From assembly GCF_017581965.1 (NCBI RefSeq), contig NZ_JAGEVF010000009.1, forward strand, positions 1-64,000: DNA of 64,000 bases, given 5' to 3'. Below, piece after piece: positions 46,074 to 55,270 of the stretch (position 1 is its first letter; the number at the start of each line of letters is the position of its first letter). Under the pieces are notes generated by a model. It ran no database searches. It had not been told where the DNA came from and saw only the letters and a list, made by a program, of their open reading frames with translations. The position numbers and the translations under genes are program-made. Origin of the DNA: Winogradskyella pelagia (lineage in GTDB: Bacteria > Bacteroidota > Bacteroidia > Flavobacteriales > Flavobacteriaceae).

Positions 46074-46667
46074 ATGTCTAAACCTAAAATAATAGGCCTT
46101 ACAGGTGGTATAGGTAGTGGTAAATCTACTGTAGCATCTTTTTTTAAAGCGGTAGATATTCCCGTCTATATTGCTGATGACGAAGCTAAGGCCTTAATGA
46201 ATCGATCCAAGATTATTAAAAGGAAACTTATTTCTTTTTTAGGGCATTCTGCTTACAAGGATGGTGTAATTGATAGAGCTTATATCGCTAAACGCGTCTT
46301 TGCCGATAAAGCGCTTTTAGAAAAGATCAATGCCATAGTTCATCCAAAGGTCGCCTCTCATTTTAAAAGATGGGTATCGAAGCAAGATTCACCTTATATT
46401 ATTAAAGAGGCAGCCATTATTTTTGAAAATAATTTAGAAGCCCAATACGATAAAATTATTACCGTGGTATCACCTATGGAGAAAAGGATAAAGCGCGTAA
46501 TGAAAAGAGATGGCACTAAAAGAGAAAAGGTCTTATCTATCATTAATAATCAGTTGTCAGACGATGAAAAAATCGACCGCAGTGATTTTGTGATTTATAA
46601 CAACGACTTAAAATCCCTTGAAGCACAGGTTAAAGAAATCCACAAACAACTCTTGACAAAGCCTTAA
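46074..46667 (+). CDS. coaE: dephospho-CoA kinase
   Basis: A 197-residue P-loop kinase for the last step of CoA synthesis. The Walker A motif GLTGGIGSGKSTVAS is at about 7-21, followed by the DDEAK block (about 35-39), VHPKV (about 98-102) and the RxxRVMKRDG region near 142-151. The ATG directly follows the YbbR stop. Together with coaBC this window holds two of the CoA pathway genes. Confidence 0.95.
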   Translation: MSKPKIIGLTGGIGSGKSTVASFFKAVDIPVYIADDEAKALMNRSKIIKRKLISFLGHSAYKDGVIDRAYIAKRVFADKALLEKINAIVHPKVASHFKRWVSKQDSPYIIKEAAIIFENNLEAQYDKIITVVSPMEKRIKRVMKRDGTKREKVLSIINNQLSDDEKIDRSDFVIYNNDLKSLEAQVKEIHKQLLTKP

Positions 46668-46741
46668 AATAAAGGTACGACTTTTGTTAAGGTAAGGTTA
46701 AACCTAATTTCCGCTAAATGTTAAAATGTTAAATTTGACTG

Positions 46742-48313
46742 ATGGGCAAAAAGCTATTCGTCTTACTCGTAGTTTTAATGAGCTTGTCTCTTATCGGAAT
46801 AATTTTCGTTCAATCGTTCTTTATTAATAATAGTTTAGAGAACGAAGAGAAGAATTTTAATCTAAGTGTAAAAAGAGCGCTAAGCGTTGTTTCAAGAGAT
46901 ATTGAAGAGTATGAGTTGCGTAAGTACATCAGTATGATTAGGCCACTTATACAACAAAAAAAAGAGCCAGATTCTACTACCATTAGACAGCTTTACATTA
47001 CCGCAGAAGACGATATGAATGACGAAACGATTATTCATAGGAATACTGTTTTGGAGGAGCGGTTTAAAGTGCCATCTATGTTCTTTGAAATTGATGCAGA
47101 CAGTATAAATGTGAGTCAACGTTCTAGTGAGCGAATTACGGAAGTATATAGCACAGGGACAATTGATGGTGCCGGTGTTATTGAACCAAAACAACGTTTA
47201 GTTGAGATTTCGTCCCTATCAGATATAGAGAAGCAATCTTTTGAGGTGTCATTTAAAGAATTGCTTAAGCGTATTCCTATATATAAACGTGTTACAGAAG
47301 AACAAGTTAATACGCTTTTAACACGAGAATTAAGAAGCGAAGGTGTTGATTTAGATTTTGAGTTCGCCATTTATGATGATGACTTGGCTACAGCCGTAAA
47401 GACCATTAACTTTAAAAAAGACCCAAATACGACTATTGGCATTTTGGTTTTTTTAGATAATAATGATGAGAGTAGTTACAGGCTTTATGTTGATTTTCCT
47501 GAGCGTCGCAAATATCTATTATCATCAATTTTATGGATGATTTTGTTATCTGTGATTTTTACTGGTGTAATTATTATTGCCTACTCTAGTGCGATTTATC
47601 AATTGATAAAACAGCGGCAGATATCACAGATAAAAACGGATTTTATAAATAATATGACGCATGAGTTTAAAACACCCATAGCAACAATAAATCTGGCTTT
47701 AGACTCTATAAGAAATCCGAAAATATTAGGCGATGAGGAAAAAGTAAAACGTTACCTCAAAATGATAAAGGACGAAAATAAGCGCATGCATGCTCAGGTA
47801 GAAAATGTATTAAGAATATCTAAGCTAGAAAAAAATGAGCTTAATATCAGTAAGGAACGCTTAAAGTTGCACGACTTAATAGAAGATGCGGTAACTCATA
47901 TAGAGTTAATTGTAGAAGATAAAAAAGGATACGTTAAAACACATTTAAACGCTGCAAAATCTTCAGTATTGGCAAACGATACACATTTTACCAATGTTAT
48001 TGTAAATATGTTAGACAATGCTGTAAAATATTCTGACGAGGCTCCTAAAATTGATGTTTATACTGAGAATATTGGAAACAATATTATTTTAAAAATAGAA
48101 GACCAAGGGAATGGCATGAGTAAGCAAGTGGCAAAGCGCGTTTTTGAGAAATTTTACAGAGAGCATACGGGCAATGTACACAATGTAAAAGGCCATGGTT
48201 TAGGATTAGCCTATGTAAAGCGAATAGTAGAAGACCATCAAGGACATATATCAGTAGAGAGTGAAAAAGGAAAAGGTAGTATCTTTACAATAAGGCTGCC
48301 ATTAATATCATAA
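46742..48313 (+). CDS. sensor histidine kinase
   Basis: A 523-residue membrane kinase. Two membrane helices (about 6-26 and 262-284) bracket a periplasmic sensor of about 230 residues with no motif I recognise. Then come a HisKA domain with phospho-acceptor His307 in NNMTHEFKTPIATI and an HATPase domain with the N box (IVNMLDNAVKYS), the DQGNGMS G1 box and GHGLGLAYVKRIV. It pairs with the response regulator 9 bp downstream. The pair resembles the RprX/RprY type of Bacteroidota. TAAATTTG at 46730-46737 lies just before the ATG. Confidence 0.92.
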   Translation: MGKKLFVLLVVLMSLSLIGIIFVQSFFINNSLENEEKNFNLSVKRALSVVSRDIEEYELRKYISMIRPLIQQKKEPDSTTIRQLYITAEDDMNDETIIHRNTVLEERFKVPSMFFEIDADSINVSQRSSERITEVYSTGTIDGAGVIEPKQRLVEISSLSDIEKQSFEVSFKELLKRIPIYKRVTEEQVNTLLTRELRSEGVDLDFEFAIYDDDLATAVKTINFKKDPNTTIGILVFLDNNDESSYRLYVDFPERRKYLLSSILWMILLSVIFTGVIIIAYSSAIYQLIKQRQISQIKTDFINNMTHEFKTPIATINLALDSIRNPKILGDEEKVKRYLKMIKDENKRMHAQVENVLRISKLEKNELNISKERLKLHDLIEDAVTHIELIVEDKKGYVKTHLNAAKSSVLANDTHFTNVIVNMLDNAVKYSDEAPKIDVYTENIGNNIILKIEDQGNGMSKQVAKRVFEKFYREHTGNVHNVKGHGLGLAYVKRIVEDHQGHISVESEKGKGSIFTIRLPLIS

Positions 48314-48322
48314 AAACGAATT

Positions 48323-49033
48323 ATGGAAGAACAAAACAAGAAAATTCTTTTGGTAGAAGACGATCCAAATTTTGGAACCGTTTTAAAGGATTATTTAATG
48401 ATGAACGATTACGATGTCGTCCATGCCAAAAACGGAATGGAAGGTTTTGAAAAGTTCAAGAAAGACGATTTCGATCTATGCATCTTAGATGTAATGATGC
48501 CCTATAAGGACGGTTTTACACTAGCTAAAGAGATTCGAGAAAAAAATACAGATGTACCAATCATTTTTCTAACAGCTAAAGCTATGAAAGAAGATGTGTT
48601 AAAAGGGTATAAAGTAGGAGCAGATGATTACCTAAACAAACCTTTCGACAGCGAAGTCTTGTTAATGAAAATTAAAGCTATAATACAACGGAAAGCAACA
48701 GATACCGTTGCTGATAGTAAGCAGTTTGAATTTAAGATTGGGCGCTTTGATTTGAATTCAAAATTAAGATTTTTGAAGTTTGATGGTGGTGAGCCAACTA
48801 AATTATCTCCAAAGGAAAATGAGTTGTTAAGACTTTTGGCCCTGCATGAGAATGATTTAATGCCAAGAGAATTGGCACTAACCAAGATTTGGCGAGATGA
48901 TAATTATTTCACATCTAGAAGTATGGATGTCTATATAGCTAAACTAAGAAAGTATTTAAAACCAGACCCAAAGGTAGAAATTCTCAACATACACGGCGAA
49001 GGATTTAGGTTGGTGATAAATAATAACGATTAG
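48323..49033 (+). CDS. OmpR/PhoB family response regulator
   Basis: A 236-residue regulator. The receiver domain has the acidic pocket Glu12/Asp13/Asp14, the phosphorylation site Asp56 in LCILDVMMP and the conserved Lys in YLNKPFDSE near 107. The C-terminal winged helix (about 135-230) ends DVYIAKLRKYLKPDP and HGEGFRLV, the OmpR/PhoB recognition-helix pattern. It is the partner of the upstream kinase; target genes cannot be inferred from the window. Confidence 0.95.
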   Translation: MEEQNKKILLVEDDPNFGTVLKDYLMMNDYDVVHAKNGMEGFEKFKKDDFDLCILDVMMPYKDGFTLAKEIREKNTDVPIIFLTAKAMKEDVLKGYKVGADDYLNKPFDSEVLLMKIKAIIQRKATDTVADSKQFEFKIGRFDLNSKLRFLKFDGGEPTKLSPKENELLRLLALHENDLMPRELALTKIWRDDNYFTSRSMDVYIAKLRKYLKPDPKVEILNIHGEGFRLVINNND

Positions 49034-49057
49034 TCGTTTTAGGTTATGATATTTAAG

Positions 49058-49086
49058 AGCCTAGCTTTATTTAGCTAGGCTTTTTT
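49058..49086 (+). terminator. terminator between the two-component operon and miaA
   Basis: A perfect 9-bp stem AGCCTAGCT/AGCTAGGCT (49058-49066 with 49073-49081) with a T run on the plus strand. It sits between two convergent genes and overlaps the region of the miaA stop, so it may serve both. Confidence 0.85.
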
Positions 49087-49087
49087 A

Positions 49088-49987
49088 TTACAAAGAATCT
49101 ATATATTTAATGACATTATTGTATTTGGAGGTATAAGGAAACCATTTTATGCTGTCATTTTTATTAAACCAAGTAAATTGCCTCTTGGCGAACCGTCTTG
49201 TATTCTTTTTAATTTCAGCAATGGCAAAATCTAAACTTATATCGCCATTTAAGTATCTAAATAATTCTTTGTAGCCAACCGTGTTGAGTGCATTTAAGTT
49301 TTTGTAGGGTAGGAGACCTTTGACTTCATCCAGCAGTCCTTGGTCCATCATCGCGTCTACCCGTTGATTTATTCTGTCATATACAACAGATCGCTCTGCA
49401 TGTAATCCTATAAAAACGGTTTCAAACTCTCTTTTTTTCTTAGGTTTTGATAAAAAGCTAGAATATGGTTGTCCTGTTCCCTTATATATTTCTAAGGCTC
49501 TTATTATTCTGTGGGGATTATCAATAGCAATACTGTTATAGGTTTTTTCATCAACAAGACGAAGTTCTTCTTGTAAGGACTTTAGCCCTTTTTCCTTTAG
49601 CTTTTTATTTAAATTATCTCTTATACTTTGGTTAACATCCGGGAAATCGTCAAGACCATCAGTGATGGCCTTTATATAAAGACCAGATCCACCTACCATT
49701 ATCACTTTGGAGTTGGTTTGATGTAATTCTCTGATTTTGGCGATGCCATCACGTTCAAAATCACCAACGGAATAATTGTCTTCAATGGATTTATGCTGAA
49801 TAAAATGATGTGTAGCCGATTTAAGTTCAGAGGTTTTTGGTACAGCAGTACCAATGGACATTTCCTTGTAAAACTGTCTAGAATCGGCCGAAATGATATC
49901 ACATTTGTAGTGATTAGCTAAAGTTAAACTCAAAGCGGTTTTGCCAATCGCAGTAGGACCTACAATAGTAATGAGTTTAGGTTTCAT
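49088..49987 (-). CDS. miaA: tRNA dimethylallyltransferase MiaA
   Basis: I choose ATG 49987 (299 residues), which starts directly with KPKLITIVGPTAIGKTALS; a longer frame from 50059 adds 24 residues of the upstream gene. The enzyme transfers a dimethylallyl group to A37 of tRNAs reading UNN codons. The P-loop GPTAIGKT, DSRQFYKEM at about 33-41, and DNPHRIIRALEIY in the middle are typical, as is the C-terminal RRFAKRQFTWF. It overlaps the end of the channel gene by 11 nt. Confidence 0.96.
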   Translation of the reverse strand: MKPKLITIVGPTAIGKTALSLTLANHYKCDIISADSRQFYKEMSIGTAVPKTSELKSATHHFIQHKSIEDNYSVGDFERDGIAKIRELHQTNSKVIMVGGSGLYIKAITDGLDDFPDVNQSIRDNLNKKLKEKGLKSLQEELRLVDEKTYNSIAIDNPHRIIRALEIYKGTGQPYSSFLSKPKKKREFETVFIGLHAERSVVYDRINQRVDAMMDQGLLDEVKGLLPYKNLNALNTVGYKELFRYLNGDISLDFAIAEIKKNTRRFAKRQFTWFNKNDSIKWFPYTSKYNNVIKYIDSL

Positions 49988-50849
49988 GATGAAGTTTACA
50001 ACCGCATTTATAACAGAATTCTGCACCATCTTGATGCTGCTCAGTAAGACAATTAACACAGCATTGTGTGTTTAAATGGACACTTTGTAATTGATCTATT
50101 TCCTCGTCCGAAAGCTTGCCCTTATCCTTTCCTGTAGCCTTGGTGTATTCTGCTGAGACTATTCCTGTTGGTACGGCAATAATACCATAACCCATAATCA
50201 TTATTATTGCTGCAATAAACTGGCCAAAAGAGGTTGCGGGAGCAATATCGCCAAAGCCAACTGTAGTTAAAGTAACAATGGCCCAATACACACTTTTAGG
50301 GATGTTGGTAAATCCATTTTCCTCACCTTCAACCAAATACATTATTGTACCAAAAATTACGGCTGCAATAAGAACGGCAAAAAGAAAGACCGCAATTTTA
50401 GCTCGGCTAGCCCTAATGGCTGTAGCCAACTGATTTGAGGCACCTAGATATCTTGCCAATTTTAAAATTCTAAAAACTCTAAGTAATCTCAAAGCTCTTA
50501 ATGCAACCAGAGAATGCGTTCCAGGCAAAAGTAAAGATACATACTTTGGTATGGTGGACAATAAATCTATCATACCGTAAAAACTGAAAATGTATTTAAA
50601 TGGTTTGTTAACCGATATGATACGTGTGATATATTCTATAGAGAATAGAATAGTAATGATCCACTCCGCAATATCTAAAAACTTATGGTACTTCGCATCG
50701 AAACTCTTCACACTTTCTAGCATTACAAGAACAATACTCGCTAGAATGGCGATAAGCAGAATGACATCAAAAGCTTTTCCGGTAGGAGTATCAGCTTCAT
50801 AAATGATTTCGTGAAGTTTTGTGCGCCAATTATGTTTTGTGGGTTTCAT
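49977..50849 (-). CDS. voltage-gated potassium-type ion channel with C-terminal zinc ribbon
   Basis: A 290-residue six-helix channel. S1 is about 25-45 and S2 about 58-80; S4 at about 117-135 has arginines at 118, 121, 124 and 127 in the R-x-x-R spacing of voltage sensors. S5 is about 151-172, the pore helix precedes the selectivity filter TTVGFGD at 195-201, and S6 is about 208-228. The C-terminal tail holds two Cys pairs, C264/C267 (CVNC) and C279/C282 (CYKC), spaced as in a zinc ribbon. A K+ channel gated by voltage is likely from the filter and S4; the role of the ribbon is unknown. It is about 20 bp downstream of the exonuclease gene. Confidence 0.9.
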   Translation of the reverse strand: MKPTKHNWRTKLHEIIYEADTPTGKAFDVILLIAILASIVLVMLESVKSFDAKYHKFLDIAEWIITILFSIEYITRIISVNKPFKYIFSFYGMIDLLSTIPKYVSLLLPGTHSLVALRALRLLRVFRILKLARYLGASNQLATAIRASRAKIAVFLFAVLIAAVIFGTIMYLVEGEENGFTNIPKSVYWAIVTLTTVGFGDIAPATSFGQFIAAIIMIMGYGIIAVPTGIVSAEYTKATGKDKGKLSDEEIDQLQSVHLNTQCCVNCLTEQHQDGAEFCYKCGCKLHHET

Positions 50850-50871
50850 AAGTTATAAATGTACGAAAGAA

Positions 50872-52242
50872 TTATAGTTTCGATAATTCAACAACTTTAA
50901 GACGTTTATTACGGCGCATATAGCTTTGAATAATATGCTGTGTGTCTCTATTATTGCTCATAGGCGTTATTAAGGAGTGTAGTATGTCTATATTGTTGAT
51001 TTGATGGTTGAGGTCAAAGAATCCGAGGCCTTTAAAAATACCGTCTTCGACAAGAATTACACTTTTTTCTTCAATATCACGACCACGGTCTATTAATATC
51101 ATATTCTTATTTTCATAAGTATTTTTTTGTATAACAGAACTTGTCCGTTTATTATAAGCATCTGCACTTTCATCAGATATGCAAGCCCCATGACATTCCT
51201 TAATATCGTAGTGGAAACAACTGGTTTCTGATTTCTGAATACCACACAATTTAGGGCACAACTCATATTGCTCAATCATTCTATTCATAAATGAAATTGC
51301 AGATTGTCTGTTGGTGAAGGTTGTTATCGGTTTTTCGTTTTTCTTAATGTGATTAATTCTTAGGTTTACATAGCCTCTGTCGTCTACAAAACTGTAAAGT
51401 CCCTGAGAAAATTTATGCTGCTTTAGTGCCCTGTTTAGGATAGGCTTATTATTCTTTATCTCTTCACTTTCTTTTAAAAGTGCCACAAGTTCACTTCCAG
51501 TTTTTTCATAAGTAACGGAAGTCACCAAAGTCTGTATTTTTTTAGATTTTGAATTAGAATTCGTGAAATGCTGTGTGATGCGTTTTCTAATATTGTTACT
51601 TTTTCCAATATAGATAATATCGCCCTCTGCATTATGGATATAATAAACGCCAGTATCGCTCGGAAGCTCTTCGATAATGTTTTTAAGATTGGAAGAGAGC
51701 TTTGACCGTTTTTCTACTTTAACGGAATTCTTAATTATAGACTTCCTCTTATCCTTATCGAGTAACATTTTAAATAATTTCACCGTAGCTAAAGCGTCTC
51801 CTTGCGCTCTATGCCTGTCACTTACAGGGATACCTAAGGCTCTGGCTAATTTACCTAAGCTATAAGACTCCATATCTGGTATAAGCTGTTGAGACAGTTC
51901 TACGGTGCAGAGTGTTTTACGTTTAAAAGGAAAGCCTAGTCGTTTAAATTCTGTTTTGAGAATACGATAATCAAAATCTGCATTATGGGCTACCAGAATA
52001 CAATCTTCTGTTAATTCTACTATACGTTTGGCTACCTCATAGAATTTAGGTGCGCTTCTGAGCATATTAGAGTTAATACCTGTAAGATTTACTACAAAAG
52101 GCTGAATCTCGCGCTCTGGATTGACCAAAGAAATGAATTGATCAATCACCTCATGGCCGTTAAAGCGATAAATTGCGATTTCCGTAATACCTTCTTCGTT
52201 GTACTTGCCTCCAGTGGTTTCTATGTCTAAAATCGCGTAAAT
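50872..52242 (-). CDS. DEDDh exonuclease/GIY-YIG nuclease fusion (DnaQ and UvrC-N modules)
   Basis: A fusion of a DnaQ-type 3'-5' exonuclease and a UvrC/Cho-like GIY-YIG domain. From GTG 52149 it has 425 residues but lacks motif I. Reading further in frame to 52242 restores the usual opening YAILDIETTGGKYNEEG with the catalytic D6-x-E8, giving 456 residues. The only candidate initiation codon is ATT 52242-52240, because TAA precedes it at 52254-52252 and no ATG, GTG or TTG lies between. Other motifs: NADFDYRIL (Asp pair near 89-91), HRAQGD (His144, Asp149), GIY at about 198 and YIG at 211-213. Relatives act in repair. Confidence 0.82.
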   Translation of the reverse strand: MYAILDIETTGGKYNEEGITEIAIYRFNGHEVIDQFISLVNPEREIQPFVVNLTGINSNMLRSAPKFYEVAKRIVELTEDCILVAHNADFDYRILKTEFKRLGFPFKRKTLCTVELSQQLIPDMESYSLGKLARALGIPVSDRHRAQGDALATVKLFKMLLDKDKRKSIIKNSVKVEKRSKLSSNLKNIIEELPSDTGVYYIHNAEGDIIYIGKSNNIRKRITQHFTNSNSKSKKIQTLVTSVTYEKTGSELVALLKESEEIKNNKPILNRALKQHKFSQGLYSFVDDRGYVNLRINHIKKNEKPITTFTNRQSAISFMNRMIEQYELCPKLCGIQKSETSCFHYDIKECHGACISDESADAYNKRTSSVIQKNTYENKNMILIDRGRDIEEKSVILVEDGIFKGLGFFDLNHQINNIDILHSLITPMSNNRDTQHIIQSYMRRNKRLKVVELSKL

Positions 52243-52303
52243 AAGTGACTTTTATTTGTAGATACTAAATTATAAAAGTATTGAGGACTAATTAAGAAAT
52301 AGT

Positions 52304-52969
52304 CTAATAATTTCTCGCACCAAAAATACTGCTCCCAACGCGTATCATATTGCTTCCACAATCTATAGCCAAAGGATAATCACCGCTCATACCCATGGAA
52401 ATAATTTCAAGATTGCAATTATTGGCTATAATTGATTGTAATTCGTCATAGCACGATTTTAAATACTTGAATTCACTTTCAATTTGTTTTTTGTCATCTG
52501 TAAATGTGGCCATACCCATTACACCTTTAATACAAATGTTTTGAAGTTCTTTAAAGTCTTCGGACTTAAGTAAATCATTGGCATCGTTTGATTGCATGCC
52601 AAATTTACTATCCTCTTGGGCAATCTTTATTTGAAGTAAACAGTCTATAACGCGCTCATGCTTTTTTGCTTGCTTATTAATTTCTTTTAAAAGTTTTAAA
52701 CTGTCAACACCGTGAATTAGACTTACAAATTCAGCCATATATTTTACTTTATTGCGCTGAACATGGCCAATCATGTGCCATTGGATGTCTTTAGGCATTT
52801 CCTCGTATTTGGTCACCATCTCTTGGATTTTATTTTCTCCAAAAACGCGTTGACCAGCATTATACGCTTCCATTAAATCTTCTACCGGTTTTGTTTTTGA
52901 CACCGCAACTAAGGTGACATTATTTGGTAGTTTGGATTGTATAATTTGTAGGTTTTCTTTAATACTCAT
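52304..52969 (-). CDS. YggS family PLP-binding protein
   Basis: A 221-residue PLP-binding homeostasis protein with the alanine-racemase-like barrel. Lys25 in AVSKTKP is the Schiff-base lysine, HMIGHVQRNKVK is at about 66-77, and MGMSGDYPLAI near 195-205 binds the cofactor phosphate. It controls pyridoxal phosphate levels and affects amino-acid metabolism in other bacteria. It stands alone between the DUF1015 gene and the exonuclease gene. Confidence 0.95.
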   Translation of the reverse strand: MSIKENLQIIQSKLPNNVTLVAVSKTKPVEDLMEAYNAGQRVFGENKIQEMVTKYEEMPKDIQWHMIGHVQRNKVKYMAEFVSLIHGVDSLKLLKEINKQAKKHERVIDCLLQIKIAQEDSKFGMQSNDANDLLKSEDFKELQNICIKGVMGMATFTDDKKQIESEFKYLKSCYDELQSIIANNCNLEIISMGMSGDYPLAIDCGSNMIRVGSSIFGARNY

Positions 52970-53020
52970 TTAAGTAAAAATATCTTGGTTCTATTATTAA
53001 AAAGTGTCTTAACTATTATT

Positions 53021-54259
53021 TCAAAATTCATAAATGGTTATTCCACTTCTCAATTTAGGCAGAATATAAGTACTTTTCGGAGGCATTTTTAGGCCTTCGT
53101 CAGCAATATGTTTCATTTGATTTACAGTAGCGGGAATCATCCCAAACCCAACTTCAAAATCACCACTATCTACACTGGTTTTTATGGTAACAATCTCGTG
53201 TCGTCCATTAACATATTCAATTCTATTATCATTTCTTAAATCTTTAATACCTAGAATGGGAGCGAGGATAGTTTTATAAAGAAGTTGCGCATCTAAATGG
53301 TCTAAAGCAGTATTGAACTTATAACGTGCTTTACGCAAATAGAGTGAATAATATTCACCGTCTAAATACATGCTAAAATGATGCTGCTTAGATGGATGGT
53401 AGGGCATAATACCTCTGTTCTCTATCCTATACATGGCATCTAGTTGAATTAAAAACTCCTCTTTGGTTAAACCGTTAAGGTCCTTCACCAACCGACTAAA
53501 TTCGTGAATAACTAAATCTGACTCTGGTATAAGGTAAGACATAAAGTAGTTGTAAGATTCCTTGCCACTATGATTTGGATTTTTAGCCTTTTCATCTTTA
53601 TATAGCAAATAGGACGAAGCCGATCTATGATGTCCGTCTGCAATATATAGCGTGCTCATTTTCTCAAATTCCCTTTGAATTGTAGTAATAGTATTAGCGC
53701 TGTCTATTTTCCATAAATAGTGTGTGTCCCTATAGGTCATTGTAAATTCAAATTCGGCATAACCTTTTTGAGTTTCTTTTATGATATCTGCAATGATATC
53801 GTTGTCCGGATAGGTGAGCAGAACGGGTTCTGCATTAAATCCAACGGTTTGGAGATAACTCTTGAATATTTCTTCGCGCTTTGCTATTGTATCTTCATGC
53901 TTTTTTATGACATCCTTCTCGTAGTCCTCTGCGCTCGTTGCTGCTATGATACCCGAAAATACTTGACCATGCCTATTTACTATTTTATAAACGTAAAAAG
54001 AGGGTTCGGTCTCTTGTTTAAAAACACCATCCTCTTTAAACTCCATATAGCGATTTCTAACCAATTTGTAGCGTAAGTCTCCAGTAATTATTTTGTCGTA
54101 TTTATAACCTGGATTTACAATATGTAAAAAGCTGTAAGGATTATAATCCATGCGAGACTCTCTCTCGTCTATCGTGTAGCTATCGTATGGCCTAGCCGCA
54201 ACTAAGCCAACTATTGCTCGTGTTGGTTTTACTGCTTTAAAAGGTACCACTTTGGCCAT
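53021..54259 (-). CDS. DUF1015 family protein
   Basis: A 412-residue cytoplasmic protein of the DUF1015 family. The opening VVPFKAVKPTRAIVGLVAARPYDSYT, the LHIVNPGY block, YVYKIVNRHGQVFSGIIA, LYIADGHHRSASSYL and the FGMIPATVNQMKHIADEG stretch are conserved in the family. The HH-R pattern in ADGHHR suggests a catalytic or nucleotide-binding site, but no activity is firmly known to me. In other genomes it is often near serine biosynthesis genes, which are not in this window. Confidence 0.88.
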   Translation of the reverse strand: MAKVVPFKAVKPTRAIVGLVAARPYDSYTIDERESRMDYNPYSFLHIVNPGYKYDKIITGDLRYKLVRNRYMEFKEDGVFKQETEPSFYVYKIVNRHGQVFSGIIAATSAEDYEKDVIKKHEDTIAKREEIFKSYLQTVGFNAEPVLLTYPDNDIIADIIKETQKGYAEFEFTMTYRDTHYLWKIDSANTITTIQREFEKMSTLYIADGHHRSASSYLLYKDEKAKNPNHSGKESYNYFMSYLIPESDLVIHEFSRLVKDLNGLTKEEFLIQLDAMYRIENRGIMPYHPSKQHHFSMYLDGEYYSLYLRKARYKFNTALDHLDAQLLYKTILAPILGIKDLRNDNRIEYVNGRHEIVTIKTSVDSGDFEVGFGMIPATVNQMKHIADEGLKMPPKSTYILPKLRSGITIYEF

Positions 54260-54296
54260 AAAATGAGCTTGTTTTTAGATTTGTATTAGCGGATTG

Positions 54297-55184
54297 TTAG
54301 GCAAATTGCGATGATATTTTTTCAGCTTTTCTGTTCTCTGAATAATCGTAAAAGCCTTCACCAGATTTAACGCCTAATTTTCCTGCTCTCACCATATTTA
54401 CCAATAATGGGCAAGGTGCATATTTAGGATTTTTAAAACCATCGTACATTACATTTAAAATAGATAGGCATACATCTAATCCTATGAAATCAGCTAATTG
54501 TAAAGGACCCATTGGGTGTGCCATCCCTAATTTCATAACAGTGTCAATTTCTGTGACGCCAGCAACACCGTTGTAAAGGGTTTCTATAGATTCATTAATC
54601 ATAGGCATTAGAATACGGTTCGCTACAAAACCAGGATAATCATTAACTTCTGTAGGAACTTTACCTAAGGTCTTAGATAATTCCATTATAGTTTGGGTAG
54701 TTTCATCGCTAGTGCTATAACCTCTGATGATTTCTACCAATTTCATAATGGGAACAGGATTCATAAAATGCATACCTATAACCTTATCTGGACGCGACGT
54801 TACAGACGCAATCTGTGTGATGGAAATGGAGGAGGTGTTAGATGCTAAAATGGCATCATCGCTGCAGACCTCATCTAACTCTTTAAAAATTTTGAGTTTT
54901 AGGTTAACATTTTCGGTAGCAGCTTCTACCACTAAACTTGCATATTCTACACCTTCGGCTATATCTGTAAAGAGGGTTATATTTTCTAAGGTTGTGGCTT
55001 TGTCTGCTTCAGATATTTTTTCTTTTGCAACCATTCTATCTAAGTTTTTGGAAATGGTCTCTACACCTCTTTTTAACGAGGCTTCGTTAATATCTATAAG
55101 TTGCACTTTAAATCCACATTGCGCAAAGGTATGAGCAATACCATTACCCATAGTTCCTGCACCTATTACTGCTATATTTTTCAT
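54297..55184 (-). CDS. 3-hydroxyacyl-CoA dehydrogenase (3-hydroxybutyryl-CoA type)
   Basis: A 295-residue NAD-dependent dehydrogenase. The Rossmann motif GAGTMGNGIAHTFA starts at about residue 7. The catalytic His lies in GMHFMNPVP near residue 142, with the partner Glu in EIIRG soon after, then NRILMPMINE near 195 and the C-terminal PLQLADFIGLD. The length suggests the short type that oxidises 3-hydroxybutyryl-CoA, as in butyrate or PHB metabolism, or in beta-oxidation of short chains. The Gfo/Idh gene lies upstream on the same strand. Confidence 0.92.
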   Translation of the reverse strand: MKNIAVIGAGTMGNGIAHTFAQCGFKVQLIDINEASLKRGVETISKNLDRMVAKEKISEADKATTLENITLFTDIAEGVEYASLVVEAATENVNLKLKIFKELDEVCSDDAILASNTSSISITQIASVTSRPDKVIGMHFMNPVPIMKLVEIIRGYSTSDETTQTIMELSKTLGKVPTEVNDYPGFVANRILMPMINESIETLYNGVAGVTEIDTVMKLGMAHPMGPLQLADFIGLDVCLSILNVMYDGFKNPKYAPCPLLVNMVRAGKLGVKSGEGFYDYSENRKAEKISSQFA

Positions 55185-55270
55185 TAAAAAATTTAAATTT
55201 AGTCCTCTTAAAAAAAAGGGAATATTAGACTTGTTTTATTTATACTGTTTAAATCCCGTTCTCAATGGGA

